Below are positions 34,747 through 44,400 of a DNA stretch of 47,125 nucleotides, piece by piece. The stretch is from contig JAEYOL010000260.1 of the NCBI GenBank assembly GCA_023411775.1, positions 1 to 47,125 on the forward strand, given 5' to 3'. Both the position numbers and the translations under genes were made by a program. The DNA is from Bacteroidota bacterium. GTDB lineage: Bacteria; Bacteroidota; Bacteroidia; Chitinophagales; Chitinophagaceae. A model generated the notes under the pieces. It made no database searches. It had not been told where the DNA came from and saw only the letters and a list, made by a program, of their open reading frames with translations. How positions within the stretch are numbered: the stretch's first letter is position 1; every line of letters starts with the position of its first letter.

Positions 34747-37053
34747 TTAATGCCGGGGAACCAGCGCAGGGTATTCATTGGAAAAAGAATATGGGAACGC
34801 TATAGCTTTTGTTCCTCTTTGTTTATTTGGCTTGTTTCCCATAATCCAGCTTAAGGTGCCACCTTTTTGCAGCTCGGTATGACTGACCCAGTTATTTATG
34901 ACCGGTTTACTGTTCCATTGCAATGACTGAACATAGATATTATCTGCGTTATTACCTGGTGCGCTGATTACAAGTTTCTTACCGCTAGCCAGTGTGATCG
35001 TCATTTTTTTAAATAGCGGCGTACCCAGCACATACTGATCTGTAGCAGGACAAACGGGGTAAAAACCCATGGCTGAAAAAACATACCAGGCTGATGTCTG
35101 CCCATTATCTTCATCGCCACAATAGCCATCGGGTGTAGGTTTATAAAGTTCTTTCATGGCTCGCCTGACCCAATATTGTGTTTTCCATGGCTGCCCTGCA
35201 TAATTGTACAGGTAGAGCATATGCTGTATCGGCTGGTTGCCGTGCGCATATTGCCCCATATGCATGATCTGCATTTCGCGGATCTCGTGAATAACGCTGC
35301 CATAGTAGCTTTCGTCGAATACTGGCGGCATGACAAATACAGAATCGAGCATTGCAGCAAACACCGAGTCACCACCCATCAGTTGTTTTAGGCCTTCTAT
35401 ATCATGAAATACACTCCAGCTATAATGCCAGCTATTACCCTCGGTAAAAGCGTCACCCCATTTAAATGGATTAAAAGGCGATTGAAAACTGCCATCCTTT
35501 TTCTTTCCCCTCATCAGCCTGGTTTCTGGATCAAACAAATTGCGATAGTTCTGTGATCGCTTTAAGTATATTTCAATTTCTTCCTTTGGTCGCTTCAATG
35601 CCTCTCCCAATTTCGCGATAGCGAAATCATCATAGGCATATTCCAGTGTACGCGCAGCATTTTCATTGATGCCAACATCATACGGCACATATCCAAGCTT
35701 GTTGTACCAGTCCACACCTTTCCGGGCCACAGCGGCTAATGGACCTTCAGAATTGGCATCTTTGATCAGGGCTTCATAAAGCGTTTGTATATCATAGCCA
35801 CGCAGGCCTTTCAAATATGCGTCGGCCACCACCGAAGCCGAATTATTACCGATCATAACATCCCTGTAACCGGGGCTTGACCATTCGGGCAAAAATCCTC
35901 CTTCCTTATATGCATTCACAAGCCCTTCCTGCATTTCCCTGTTGATCTCGGGATAAACCAGGTTTAAAAAAGGGTACAATGCACGGAAAGTATCCCAGAA
36001 CCCCGTCCCGGAGAATAAATAACCCGGCATTACCCTGCTATTGTACGGACTGTAGTGAAGTATCTTTCCTGAAGCGTCGGTTTCATACATCTTTTGAGGA
36101 AAAAATAAAGTCCTGTACAGGCAGGAGTAAAAAGTCTGAACCTGTTCAACTGTGCCACCTTCAACCGCTATTCGACTCAGTACATCATTCCATCGTGATT
36201 TCGCACTACGCATGATCTGGTCAAATACTTTATTTCCGATCTCGGTTTTTAAATTAAGTTCTGCCTGCTCATGGCTAATAAATGAAGACGCAACTGATAC
36301 GTTTACGATCTCATGCCGCGCCGTTTTAAACTGTACAACTGCTCCGGTGTGATCTGCTGAATATTCTAATGTATCCTTTGCCAGTCCTCCATTATGCCAG
36401 GTATGCGCGGCGACAAACGGTTTATCGAATTGCAGTACAAAATAATTTTTAAAATTTTCTCCCACTCCCCCACTGTTTTTCGTAGTGTAACCAATGATCT
36501 TCTTTTCAGCGGGAATGATTTTAATGAATGAGCCCTTGTCAAACGCGTCTACAACAATAAACGCACTGTCGGTAGCCGGAAAGCTGAACCTGAACTGCAC
36601 TGCTCTTTCTGTAGGTGTGAGTTCAGCTTTAACGTCATGGTCGGCCAGGTAGACGCTATAATAATATGGTTTCACCACTTCTGCCTTATGTGAAAACCAA
36701 CTCGCCCTTTCGTCCTGCCTGAATTTCAAAGATCCGGTCACGGGCATAATCGCAAACTGTCCATGGTCATTCATCCATGGCGAAGGCTGGTGGGTTTGTT
36801 TGAAGCCATTGATCTTATCCGCCGCGTAGGTGTAAGACCATCCATCACCCATTCTACCCGTTTGCGGTGTCCAAAAGTTCATGCCCCATGGCAGGGCAAT
36901 GGTTGGATACGTGTTTCCATTGGATAGTGAGGGCTTGGAATCTGTTCCCATCAGGGGATTGATCCATTCCACCGGATCCAAAACCTTATTGACATCTTGC
37001 GATGGTGCAGGGAGTGAGAAAACAAGAAGACAGGTCGCGAAAAAATATTTCAT
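34747..37053 (-). CDS. Secreted alpha-mannosidase, GH92
   Basis: An enzyme of about 768 residues, exported by MKYFFATCLLVFSLPAPSQ. The ATG at 37051-37053 is chosen, because the 20 residues before it do not look like a leader. GH92 enzymes are calcium-dependent exo-mannosidases, mostly alpha-1,2, acting on N-glycans or yeast mannan by inversion. Hallmarks: INPLMGTDSKPSLSNGNTYP near the start, HQPSPWMNDHGQF, GTGFWDTFRALYPFLNL, and the base-bearing GDEDNGQTSAWYVFSAMG near the C-terminus. Total length fits the family (700-780). The lacI-type gene ends 65 bases upstream of this start on the same strand, so it is a likely target of that regulator. No SusCD pair is next to it. Confidence 0.95.
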   Translation of the reverse strand: MKYFFATCLLVFSLPAPSQDVNKVLDPVEWINPLMGTDSKPSLSNGNTYPTIALPWGMNFWTPQTGRMGDGWSYTYAADKINGFKQTHQPSPWMNDHGQFAIMPVTGSLKFRQDERASWFSHKAEVVKPYYYSVYLADHDVKAELTPTERAVQFRFSFPATDSAFIVVDAFDKGSFIKIIPAEKKIIGYTTKNSGGVGENFKNYFVLQFDKPFVAAHTWHNGGLAKDTLEYSADHTGAVVQFKTARHEIVNVSVASSFISHEQAELNLKTEIGNKVFDQIMRSAKSRWNDVLSRIAVEGGTVEQVQTFYSCLYRTLFFPQKMYETDASGKILHYSPYNSRVMPGYLFSGTGFWDTFRALYPFLNLVYPEINREMQEGLVNAYKEGGFLPEWSSPGYRDVMIGNNSASVVADAYLKGLRGYDIQTLYEALIKDANSEGPLAAVARKGVDWYNKLGYVPYDVGINENAARTLEYAYDDFAIAKLGEALKRPKEEIEIYLKRSQNYRNLFDPETRLMRGKKKDGSFQSPFNPFKWGDAFTEGNSWHYSWSVFHDIEGLKQLMGGDSVFAAMLDSVFVMPPVFDESYYGSVIHEIREMQIMHMGQYAHGNQPIQHMLYLYNYAGQPWKTQYWVRRAMKELYKPTPDGYCGDEDNGQTSAWYVFSAMGFYPVCPATDQYVLGTPLFKKMTITLASGKKLVISAPGNNADNIYVQSLQWNSKPVINNWVSHTELQKGGTLSWIMGNKPNKQRGTKAIAFPYSFSNEYPALVPRH

Positions 37054-37118
37054 TGGTAAAATGCAGGGTTGATTGATGATTTTCGCTTCTAAGTTAAATC
37101 TATCGGAAAACATATGGC

Positions 37119-38135
37119 CTATGTGGACCCACGGGTAATTAATGTTGGGCTCAGTTCCAATTTTTCGCAGGCTTGTTTTTCAGTGCCCGCTTCCAACTGT
37201 GCAATCAACAACTGAATTGCCGTTTTAGCAATCTCGGGTATTGGTTGGCGAATGGCAGTAATACCCCCGGGGAATAGCCGGAAAAGATCATGGTCGTCAA
37301 AGCAGATCATGGCAATATCTTTTGGCATGGAAAGACCGGCCTGCTGTATCGCCTCAAGCCCGTATATACCCAGGTAATTGGTGGCGAAAAAAATCGCGTC
37401 AGCACGTGGCCTGGTTTTGAGAAATTTTTCCACCTGGGTTGCGATCTCCTCGGAGCTTGAATTAAAGGGGAGTTCCAGTATCTTATCATTTATCCCTTTT
37501 ATATGTCTTGCCTGCAGGGCATCTTTAAAGGCCCGCCTTCTTTCTTCCATCTGGATCATGGGAAGCTTCACTGTTACAAATAAAATATTCCTGTACCCCC
37601 TATCAAACAAATGTTCCATGCCCATCATGGTGCCCCGGTAATTATCCGCGAGCACATGAGAGATGTTGTCATTGGGGAAATAACTGTCGATCAGTACAAG
37701 AGGCTTGTTGTGCCTGGCGATATATTCGATCTCCTTTTCCATGCCCTTTGCAGGTGTAATGAGGTAGCCGTCTACCTGGTGCTGGGAAAACATTCGCAAA
37801 ATTTCAATACCCCGCTGGGCTTTGTTTTCAGTACTGCTGTAAAGGAGTTTGTATCCTGCTGCGGCCGCCTGTTCTTCAATGATCTTGGCCAGGACGCCAA
37901 AAAAATGCCCGGCAATACTTTCTACTACAAGTCCGATGAGCTTTGATTGACCGGTGCGCAGGCTGACCGCGATCTGGTTGGGTGTGTAACCGAGTTTTTC
38001 AGCTATGATCTTCACTTTTTTCTGAAGCTCTTCACTGATACGCATTTCATCGGCCCTGCCATTTAAAATAAATGATACAGCCGAGGTTGAAATACCTGCT
38101 TCCCTCGCGACATCTTTTAGTGAAACTCTTTTCAC
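37119..38135 (-). CDS. LacI-family transcriptional regulator
   Basis: A 338-residue repressor. The helix-turn-helix is VSLKDVAREAGISTSAVSFI at 4-23, followed by the hinge helix region (RTGQSKLIGLVV), then a periplasmic-binding-like sensor domain with ILFVTVKLPMIQMEERRRAF and IAMICFDDHDLFRLFPGGIT. The start is GTG at 38133-38135, with no in-frame ATG close by. It lies between the SpmAB-fusion gene (29 bases upstream) and GH92 (65 bases downstream), all on one strand. A CTTCCGGAAG palindrome overlaps its start codon, and a perfect 15-bp palindrome lies upstream of the SpmAB gene; either could be its operator. The likely effector is a mannose-containing sugar, by context only. Confidence 0.95.
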   Translation of the reverse strand: MKRVSLKDVAREAGISTSAVSFILNGRADEMRISEELQKKVKIIAEKLGYTPNQIAVSLRTGQSKLIGLVVESIAGHFFGVLAKIIEEQAAAAGYKLLYSSTENKAQRGIEILRMFSQHQVDGYLITPAKGMEKEIEYIARHNKPLVLIDSYFPNDNISHVLADNYRGTMMGMEHLFDRGYRNILFVTVKLPMIQMEERRRAFKDALQARHIKGINDKILELPFNSSSEEIATQVEKFLKTRPRADAIFFATNYLGIYGLEAIQQAGLSMPKDIAMICFDDHDLFRLFPGGITAIRQPIPEIAKTAIQLLIAQLEAGTEKQACEKLELSPTLITRGST

Positions 38136-38144
38136 TTCCGGAAG
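38135..38144. promoter_or_regulatory. CTTCCGGAAG palindrome at lacI start
   Basis: A perfect 10-bp palindrome with central CG, the symmetry favoured by LacI-family operators, overlapping the GTG start codon. It could allow autorepression, or be chance in a short motif. Confidence 0.3.
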
Positions 38145-38164
38145 GTATATATTCTTCTATTTAT

Positions 38165-39565
38165 TTATGCAAAAAACAGGTAGCTAATACAAATTGCGGT
38201 TATTATTCCTGCCAGGTCAGCGAGTAGCATCGTACCTACTGAATATCGTGTATTCTTTATGGCCACAGCTCCAAAATAAACAGCTACGATATAAAATGTG
38301 GTATCTGCTGACCCGCGAAATACCGATGCCAGGTTGCCCGCAAATGAATCGGGGCCATGTGATTTGAGCGTATCGATCATCATTGCCCTTGCACCGCTTC
38401 CACTCAGGGGTTTTAAAATGGCAGTAGGTAAGGCATCCACCACCCTTGTATCTCCATTCAGTACTGCGAAAATATTTTTTATCCCGTCCAGTACAAATTC
38501 AAAAGCGCCACTATTACGTAAAAGACTAATCGCAACCAGTAAGCCTACCAGGTAGGGAATAATGCGCACCGCTGTTTCAAAACCCCCTTTGGCCCCATCG
38601 ATAAAGGCGTCGAATATGTTGATTTTTTTATAGATCCCGCCCAAGACGATAAGCAGGAAAATCAGCATAATGATTCCATTGCTCAGGCTACCAGAAAAAA
38701 CCTGGACCTGGTCAGCATCAAGTTTTTTGATATAAAGGATCAGCGCGGTGATAATCGCAGTAATGCCAAGTACCCAGGCCATGATCACAGGTTGAAATAA
38801 GCGGATCTTTTGCTTGAAAGCGACAATTGACATCGCTGCCATTGTCGCGACAAAGGTGGCAATCATACAGGGAATGAAAATATCGGTGGGGTGTGCGGAC
38901 TTTAAGGCCACCCTGTCGGCAATGATCACTGTTGGAATCAGTGTCAGTCCCGACGCATGCAGGCACAAAAACATCACCTGCGCATCGGATGCCCGTTCCT
39001 TGTCGGCGTTTAATTCCTGCAGGCTTTCCATCGCTTTTATACCAAAAGGTGTGGCAGCATTGTCGAGCCCCATCAGGTTGGCAGAAAAATTCATCACCAT
39101 ATGCCCCATCGACGGGTGATTGCGGGGAACTGACGGAAATATTCTGGAAAAAAATGGTCCGATAACCCGCGATAAGAACCTTACGCCCCCCGCCCTTTCA
39201 GCGATGCTCATAAAGCCCATAAATAGAGCCATAATGCCGATCAGGTTTATACAGAGGTTGACGGCATCTTTACAGGTTTCAAAAACGCCATTTGCTGCCT
39301 GTATCCTGTATGCACGGTAGGTATTGTCGCCGGTGCGATATACATTATCTTTTTCCCAAATGGCCAGATTTTGCACCTGCAATTGTGCATGAACAGCTGT
39401 AGGTAATGACAGGGAATCTACAGTGCGGGAGGAGATAGTGTCGGTATTTTTCCCGGTCATTAGCTGTGAGAAAATATGCTGCTGGCCGGGCTGAACAAGG
39501 AATTTAACAGTAGCGGTGAGAAGGGCAATAATGATAAATGCCGACCATATCCTGCTAAGAGCCAT
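38165..39565 (-). CDS. SpmA-SpmB fusion membrane protein
   Basis: A 466-residue inner-membrane protein joining two nucleoside-recognition (Gate) domains that in Bacillus are the separate spore maturation proteins SpmA and SpmB. The first half has MALFMGFMSIAERAGGVRFL and MVMNFSANLMGLDNAATPFG; the second has GGFETAVRIIPYLVGLLVAI and ILKPLSGSGARAMMIDTLKS. About eight membrane segments are visible, with an N-terminal extracytoplasmic loop (about 30-90). The fused form is common in Bacteroidota that do not make spores, so a transport role is more likely than sporulation. It is the first gene of a spmAB, lacI, GH92 set. The substrate is unknown. Confidence 0.9.
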   Translation of the reverse strand: MALSRIWSAFIIIALLTATVKFLVQPGQQHIFSQLMTGKNTDTISSRTVDSLSLPTAVHAQLQVQNLAIWEKDNVYRTGDNTYRAYRIQAANGVFETCKDAVNLCINLIGIMALFMGFMSIAERAGGVRFLSRVIGPFFSRIFPSVPRNHPSMGHMVMNFSANLMGLDNAATPFGIKAMESLQELNADKERASDAQVMFLCLHASGLTLIPTVIIADRVALKSAHPTDIFIPCMIATFVATMAAMSIVAFKQKIRLFQPVIMAWVLGITAIITALILYIKKLDADQVQVFSGSLSNGIIMLIFLLIVLGGIYKKINIFDAFIDGAKGGFETAVRIIPYLVGLLVAISLLRNSGAFEFVLDGIKNIFAVLNGDTRVVDALPTAILKPLSGSGARAMMIDTLKSHGPDSFAGNLASVFRGSADTTFYIVAVYFGAVAIKNTRYSVGTMLLADLAGIITAICISYLFFA

Positions 39566-39610
39566 GCTGTTTTAATAGTTTATGGATGATGCTTTTGGAT
39601 TATAGTTAGT

Positions 39611-39625
39611 TGTTGAGACTCAACA
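39611..39625. promoter_or_regulatory. Perfect 15-bp palindrome upstream of spmAB-lacI-GH92
   Basis: TGTTGAG-A-CTCAACA is a perfect 7-1-7 inverted repeat 46 bases upstream of the SpmAB start. Its place fits an operator near the promoter, with the LacI-type product of the same set as the simplest binder. The ychF gene diverges on the other side. Confidence 0.5.
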
Positions 39626-39785
39626 GGGTTTGAAGGTAATGGAAAGTTTGATATGACACAAACAGCTGGCCTATTTTCGCTTATCTTTGCGCGCCAATTA
39701 CAGCTACAGTTTGGGCATTTTCGCTTATTGCGGAACTACCTGATCTAAAAACCAGCTGTTAATTGTAAAAAGAAAATTTTTAGAG

Positions 39786-40883
39786 ATGGCTTTACAAGCA
39801 GGCATAGTAGGATTACCGAATGTTGGAAAATCGACATTATTTAACGCGGTGAGCAGTAGCGCAAAGGCGCAGGCCAGCAATTATCGCTTTTGTACGATCG
39901 ATCCCAACGTGGGTTTGGTAGATGTGCCCGATCCCCGGCTGGTTAAACTGGCTGAACTGGTACAGCCCAACCGGATCGTGCCTACACAAATCGAAATTGT
40001 GGATATCGCCGGCCTGGTTCGTGGTGCCAGCAAAGGAGAAGGACTTGGTAATAAATTCCTGGGCAATATCCGCGAGGTTGATGCAATCATACACGTAATA
40101 AGATGTTTTGAAGATGAAAATATCCTGCGTGATGAAGGTGCTATCAACCCTGTTGGTGATAAAGAAATTATTGATACCGAACTCCAACTAAAAGACCTGG
40201 AAAGCGTAGAAAAGAAAATTTCAAGAACTGAGAAACAGGCACGCATTGATCCCAAACTCAAATCGGAACTCGAAGTCCTGCTAAGATGTAAGGAACACCT
40301 CGAAAAAGGTAAAAACATCCGTGAACTTGACCTGACAAAGGAAGATAAAGTTGCGATTGCCGATCTGTTCCTGTTGACTGATAAGCCGGTTTTGTTTGTG
40401 GCCAATGTTGACGAGCCCTCTATGCATACTGGCAATAAGTTTTCCGAAGCGCTGAAAGAAGCGATAAAGGATGAAAATGCGCAGGTGATCATTATGAATA
40501 ATTCTATCGAAGCTCAAATTGCGGAAATGGAAAATCCGGAAGACAAACAGCTCTTCATGGAAGAATACAAAATGACGGAGCCGGCCCTTGACAGGCTGAT
40601 TCATTCTGCCTACAAACTTTTGAACCTGTACACCTATTTCACCGCAGGTGTGCAGGAAGTGAGAGCCTGGACCATTCACCAGGGCTGGAAGGCGCCACAG
40701 GCCGCAGGTGTGATCCATACCGATTTTGAAAAGGGTTTTATTAAGGCGGAGGTTATTGCCTACGATGATTTTGTACAATATGGTTCCGAAGCGGCATGCC
40801 GTGATGCCGGTAAACTTAGAATTGAAGGCAAAGAATACATAGTGAAAGATGGAGATGTGATGCATTTCCGGTTTAACGTTTAA
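39786..40883 (+). CDS. ychF: Redox-regulated ATPase YchF (Obg-related)
   Basis: A 365-residue cytoplasmic P-loop protein that binds ribosomes and prefers ATP to GTP. The P-loop is GLPNVGKST at 9-17, switch II text is DIAGLVRGASKGEGLGNKFL, and the altered specificity motif NxxE is in VANVDEP. The C-terminal TGS domain (about 280-365; LLNLYTYFTAGVQEVRAWTI) ends with GDVMHFRFNV. Length and order are standard. It is a single gene, often used as a conserved marker. Confidence 0.98.
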   Translation: MALQAGIVGLPNVGKSTLFNAVSSSAKAQASNYRFCTIDPNVGLVDVPDPRLVKLAELVQPNRIVPTQIEIVDIAGLVRGASKGEGLGNKFLGNIREVDAIIHVIRCFEDENILRDEGAINPVGDKEIIDTELQLKDLESVEKKISRTEKQARIDPKLKSELEVLLRCKEHLEKGKNIRELDLTKEDKVAIADLFLLTDKPVLFVANVDEPSMHTGNKFSEALKEAIKDENAQVIIMNNSIEAQIAEMENPEDKQLFMEEYKMTEPALDRLIHSAYKLLNLYTYFTAGVQEVRAWTIHQGWKAPQAAGVIHTDFEKGFIKAEVIAYDDFVQYGSEAACRDAGKLRIEGKEYIVKDGDVMHFRFNV

Positions 40884-41431
40884 ATCCTTTTATCTTATTT
40901 AGCGCGGCAATCGGTTGCCATTCCAAATTTTTTCTATTCCCGACTTATGACATTAATTTGTGTGGAGTAAGCATGTGTTATGTTGTGAATTACGGGGAAT
41001 CTTATGAAAGCGTTTGCAAAAAGGTCTATTGCAAATTATTAAATGCTCTTTTAATCTTCCCGTCCTCCGTACCGGCGCCAGAAAAATACATTTAAAAACT
41101 GTTTTTTTCACTTGGCAACATTCGCTCGGGACATGATATTTGCTCAGTGATTAATCTATGATCCGTAGACACTGGAAGCTCCAGAAAGGTGTAGAATGTG
41201 TAAGCCAGGCTCTAATTGCCTGAATGCTCATTTCCCTCCTTTCTTAGATGTGTGGTGGTGGCGGGGGCGGGGCGGGTCCCGCCAGGGGATTCGAAAGGAA
41301 AGCAAAATCTCAACCGGACCGCGATCACGTAAAGTACTTTAAGATATAAAAGCCAGGGATCAAATCCCCATCAACTGTAGACTCGCTGAAGCTCGCCCAT
41401 AGCGTTCCTCAATCTTAAATAAATTATAAGT
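40884..41431. other. Gene-poor gap of 548 bp
   Basis: No convincing gene is seen. A 40-codon plus-strand frame at 40973-41095 begins MCYVVNYGES, faintly like the MC start of SRAP peptidases, but has no supporting downstream part. A G-rich tract at 41253-41283 ends in the palindrome GGCGGGTCCCGCC (41271-41283). Just beyond, the minus strand has TTCGAATCCCC (41295-41285), like a tRNA T-loop and stem, but no cloverleaf could be built. The gap may hold decayed genes or an old insertion site. Confidence 0.4.
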
Positions 41432-44400
41432 CTAAAACAATGCAGTCAACGACGCCCGCCCAATATGCACGGTACCGGACGAAGCAGGCTTCCTCCCATC
41501 ATATTGAAAATTCAACTCGAGATTATTAAGTAGCCGCTTAGTGAGTATAACTGACCATAAATAATTCTTACCCGGCATCAAGCCATCGAGCATTATATAA
41601 CCTACCGTGGAATTGGCAGATCCATTCTTTGCATCGAAATCAATATTATTGAAGGTAAACTTACCCGTGATGGAACTGTTCTGCAAAACATTGTATTTCG
41701 TTTCGAGGTTGATCGAATTGGATTTTGATTTTTCCCCACCATAAGCAGGATGGTTGCTGCGGTTTTCAAATTTGTAGCCTGTTACTAAACGGAAAGACGT
41801 ACCACGAATAAACGTAACCAATGGCTCAACGCTGTTGATCTCGAGATCATAGTTGCGGTTATCAAATTGGGCATTGGGTGTAAATAAAGAATTCTTTCCG
41901 TTACGCCCGTTTACGGAAAACGAAAGGGCCCGGCTGATATTCCATCGAAATTTAGCGATCCAGTCATTGATAGTCCGGCTTTCATATCCATAGGTTAGTA
42001 AGGCTTTACCATTATTACGGATATTACTCAGGTCGATTCCCCAATTCGAACTAAAACGATTAAATGAAAGTGTGTTCGCCAGCATGGTGTTTAATGTCAC
42101 CAGTGCTGTATCGTTGACATTATACTTAAAGGGATCGAATTCAAAACTTCCGGCAGCAACAGATTTTCTGCTTGTCTGCAGGGAGGTAGATAAGTTCAAC
42201 TTAGAAACAAAAAGCCTCAAACCTTTGATACCAGTTTTATTCAGCACAGCCCGCGGATTGATATTAAGACTATAGTTGAACGTGATATAATTGGCTTTGA
42301 TAAATTCATTGGTAGGTGTAAGGATTCGAATAAACTTAGCCTGGTCCGGGAACGCCGCCATTTCAAATTCGTTCAGTTGCTGAACACCGTCATTGTTATA
42401 ATCTATCCATGCATAAACACCGGTACCGGCCGGCACTTCAATATAAGTAAGATCTCTTCTCTGCTCCTGCCCGGCTCCAACCTCATACAGGACATTTCCG
42501 GTTAGTAATCCTTTCCATTCATTCATCACGTACTCTACCCTTCCGAGTATCGTCTCATCCCCTTCCTGGAACGAAAGATCCGGTCTGATAATATCAAGTC
42601 TCCTGAATGTGGTGTTGAGATAAAACTGGCGTTTCGGATTCGAAAGCAATTCGGTTTGCAGGTTCAGGTTATAACTGCGATCACCTTTTATAAAACTTTT
42701 GCCATATGCATACCTGTCGGCACGGGTGAAAAATGTGATCCCATAACGATTTTTCTTCTGCTCATCAGATCGCAGGTATACAGAATAACTGTCAAATGAA
42801 AATGCGATAGGCGATAGCGTATCGGTCGACTTATCCCGAACCGCATTTTGCTCTTCGGCATACCTGAATCCCAGCCGGTAGTTTTTAATTTTCTTAAACT
42901 GTTTACTGATGTCGATGGTTGGACGGAAGAAAACCCCTTTATCATTAAATGCATCAAACTTCGTCACTACGATCTCATTGTTGAATTGCCAGCCTTTCCA
43001 GTCCGAATTTTGGTTAACCGCATTCTGGATGCCATTATACCCACAACCCCGTCGATAGTTGGTAAACCTGTACTGTATCCCATGGTTCTTATTATCTTTC
43101 AGACCTACTGTGGCCCGAACAATATTCTCAGTTTCAGGCTGAACAAATACCGGAAGTCCCCAATCCCTGGAAAATTCTACCGTTCTTAATCTTTCCAGCG
43201 GTTTAAATTTATCCTGCACATATTCATAATCGATCCCCGTCAATAATTGAAGTTTATTCTTCTCATGTAATTGTTTCGAATTATTTAACTGGAATTTCGC
43301 GGCAAAGCCTTTATCATCGCCATTGTCAATTTTCGAAAATGTATTAGCATCGTAGTTACTCATGGCCACCTCCGTCTTCAACAATGTATTGTGGGTTATT
43401 GCATAGTCGACACCCAGGTTAACCAATTGCTGCTTCTTGGGTGTGACTAATATGGTCACCGGCTCAAAATTTCCCTGCAGCACGCCTCCTACCGGGGCTA
43501 CATACTTATAAACCTTTCCATTAGCTCCTTTGAATTCAGGTATATAATTGCCCCTCCCCGCTCCTACTTCAATAAATGACAAACTATATTTTGCCAGTGA
43601 AGGATCCGTGGAGTACTGGTAGAAAGAATCCACACCGCTGTAAATTTTTTCATAGAGTATTTTTCCCGCCGCAAAAGTGTCGATGGCTACCGACGGATAA
43701 AAAGCACGCTGGATACTATCCCCCAGCCCGGCAAGAAATTGCTTTTGCTCACCATCCAGCACCTGGTTGATCTGCGAATTTTTCGCATCACTGTTGGTAA
43801 AAGCGCCGACTCGAAACTTTAGCTTCTGATTGATTTGAAGTTCTTCGGTAACGTAAAAGTTGGCGTTTAGGAAATTTCGGTCCGCATATTCAAACTCTAC
43901 CTGTATCCGGCTGTCTTTGGTGATCATGTGCCGGGGAGTAAAAGTAACCTCTGCTGTATTGTAGTTGATCACGTAGTCCTGGTCCTCGCCACGCTGCATT
44001 AATTGGCCATCTAAAAAAACCCTCTCCGTATTTGCCAGTACAATAAAGAAAAATTCATTGTTGGCACCTGTAAGACGGTATGGACCCTGGTTGCCTTCCA
44101 GCGCCTGTATGATGTTACGTGTAAACTTCCCTTTCGCTATGGAACCGCTCGCTAGTGTTCGTGATTCACTATTTTTTCCGATCCGGTTTACGGTTTGAAA
44201 GGATATCCCCTGCAGCCTTTTATAAAAATTCAAAAAATAACTTTGATTTTGCCGGATATCGATATCACCCAGGTTCAGTTGCCAGTTCCTTTTTTTAAAC
44301 TGCAAAAACACCTGGTCAAATTCATTGAGCTGTTGGGTCGTTCCGTCAGGTTGAATGGGAATATTATTGTCGGTGATCGCGGCTTGTATTTCGATGCTGT

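Noticed and set aside
39881..40492. Open frame of 203 codons opposite ychF
   Set aside because: Serine- and arginine-rich antisense shadow of a highly conserved gene, with no signal or family match.
40973..41095. Short frame starting MCYVVNYGES as an SRAP peptidase gene
   Set aside because: Only the first two residues agree with that family, and no downstream catalytic part is present in any frame, so it was kept as part of the gap description.
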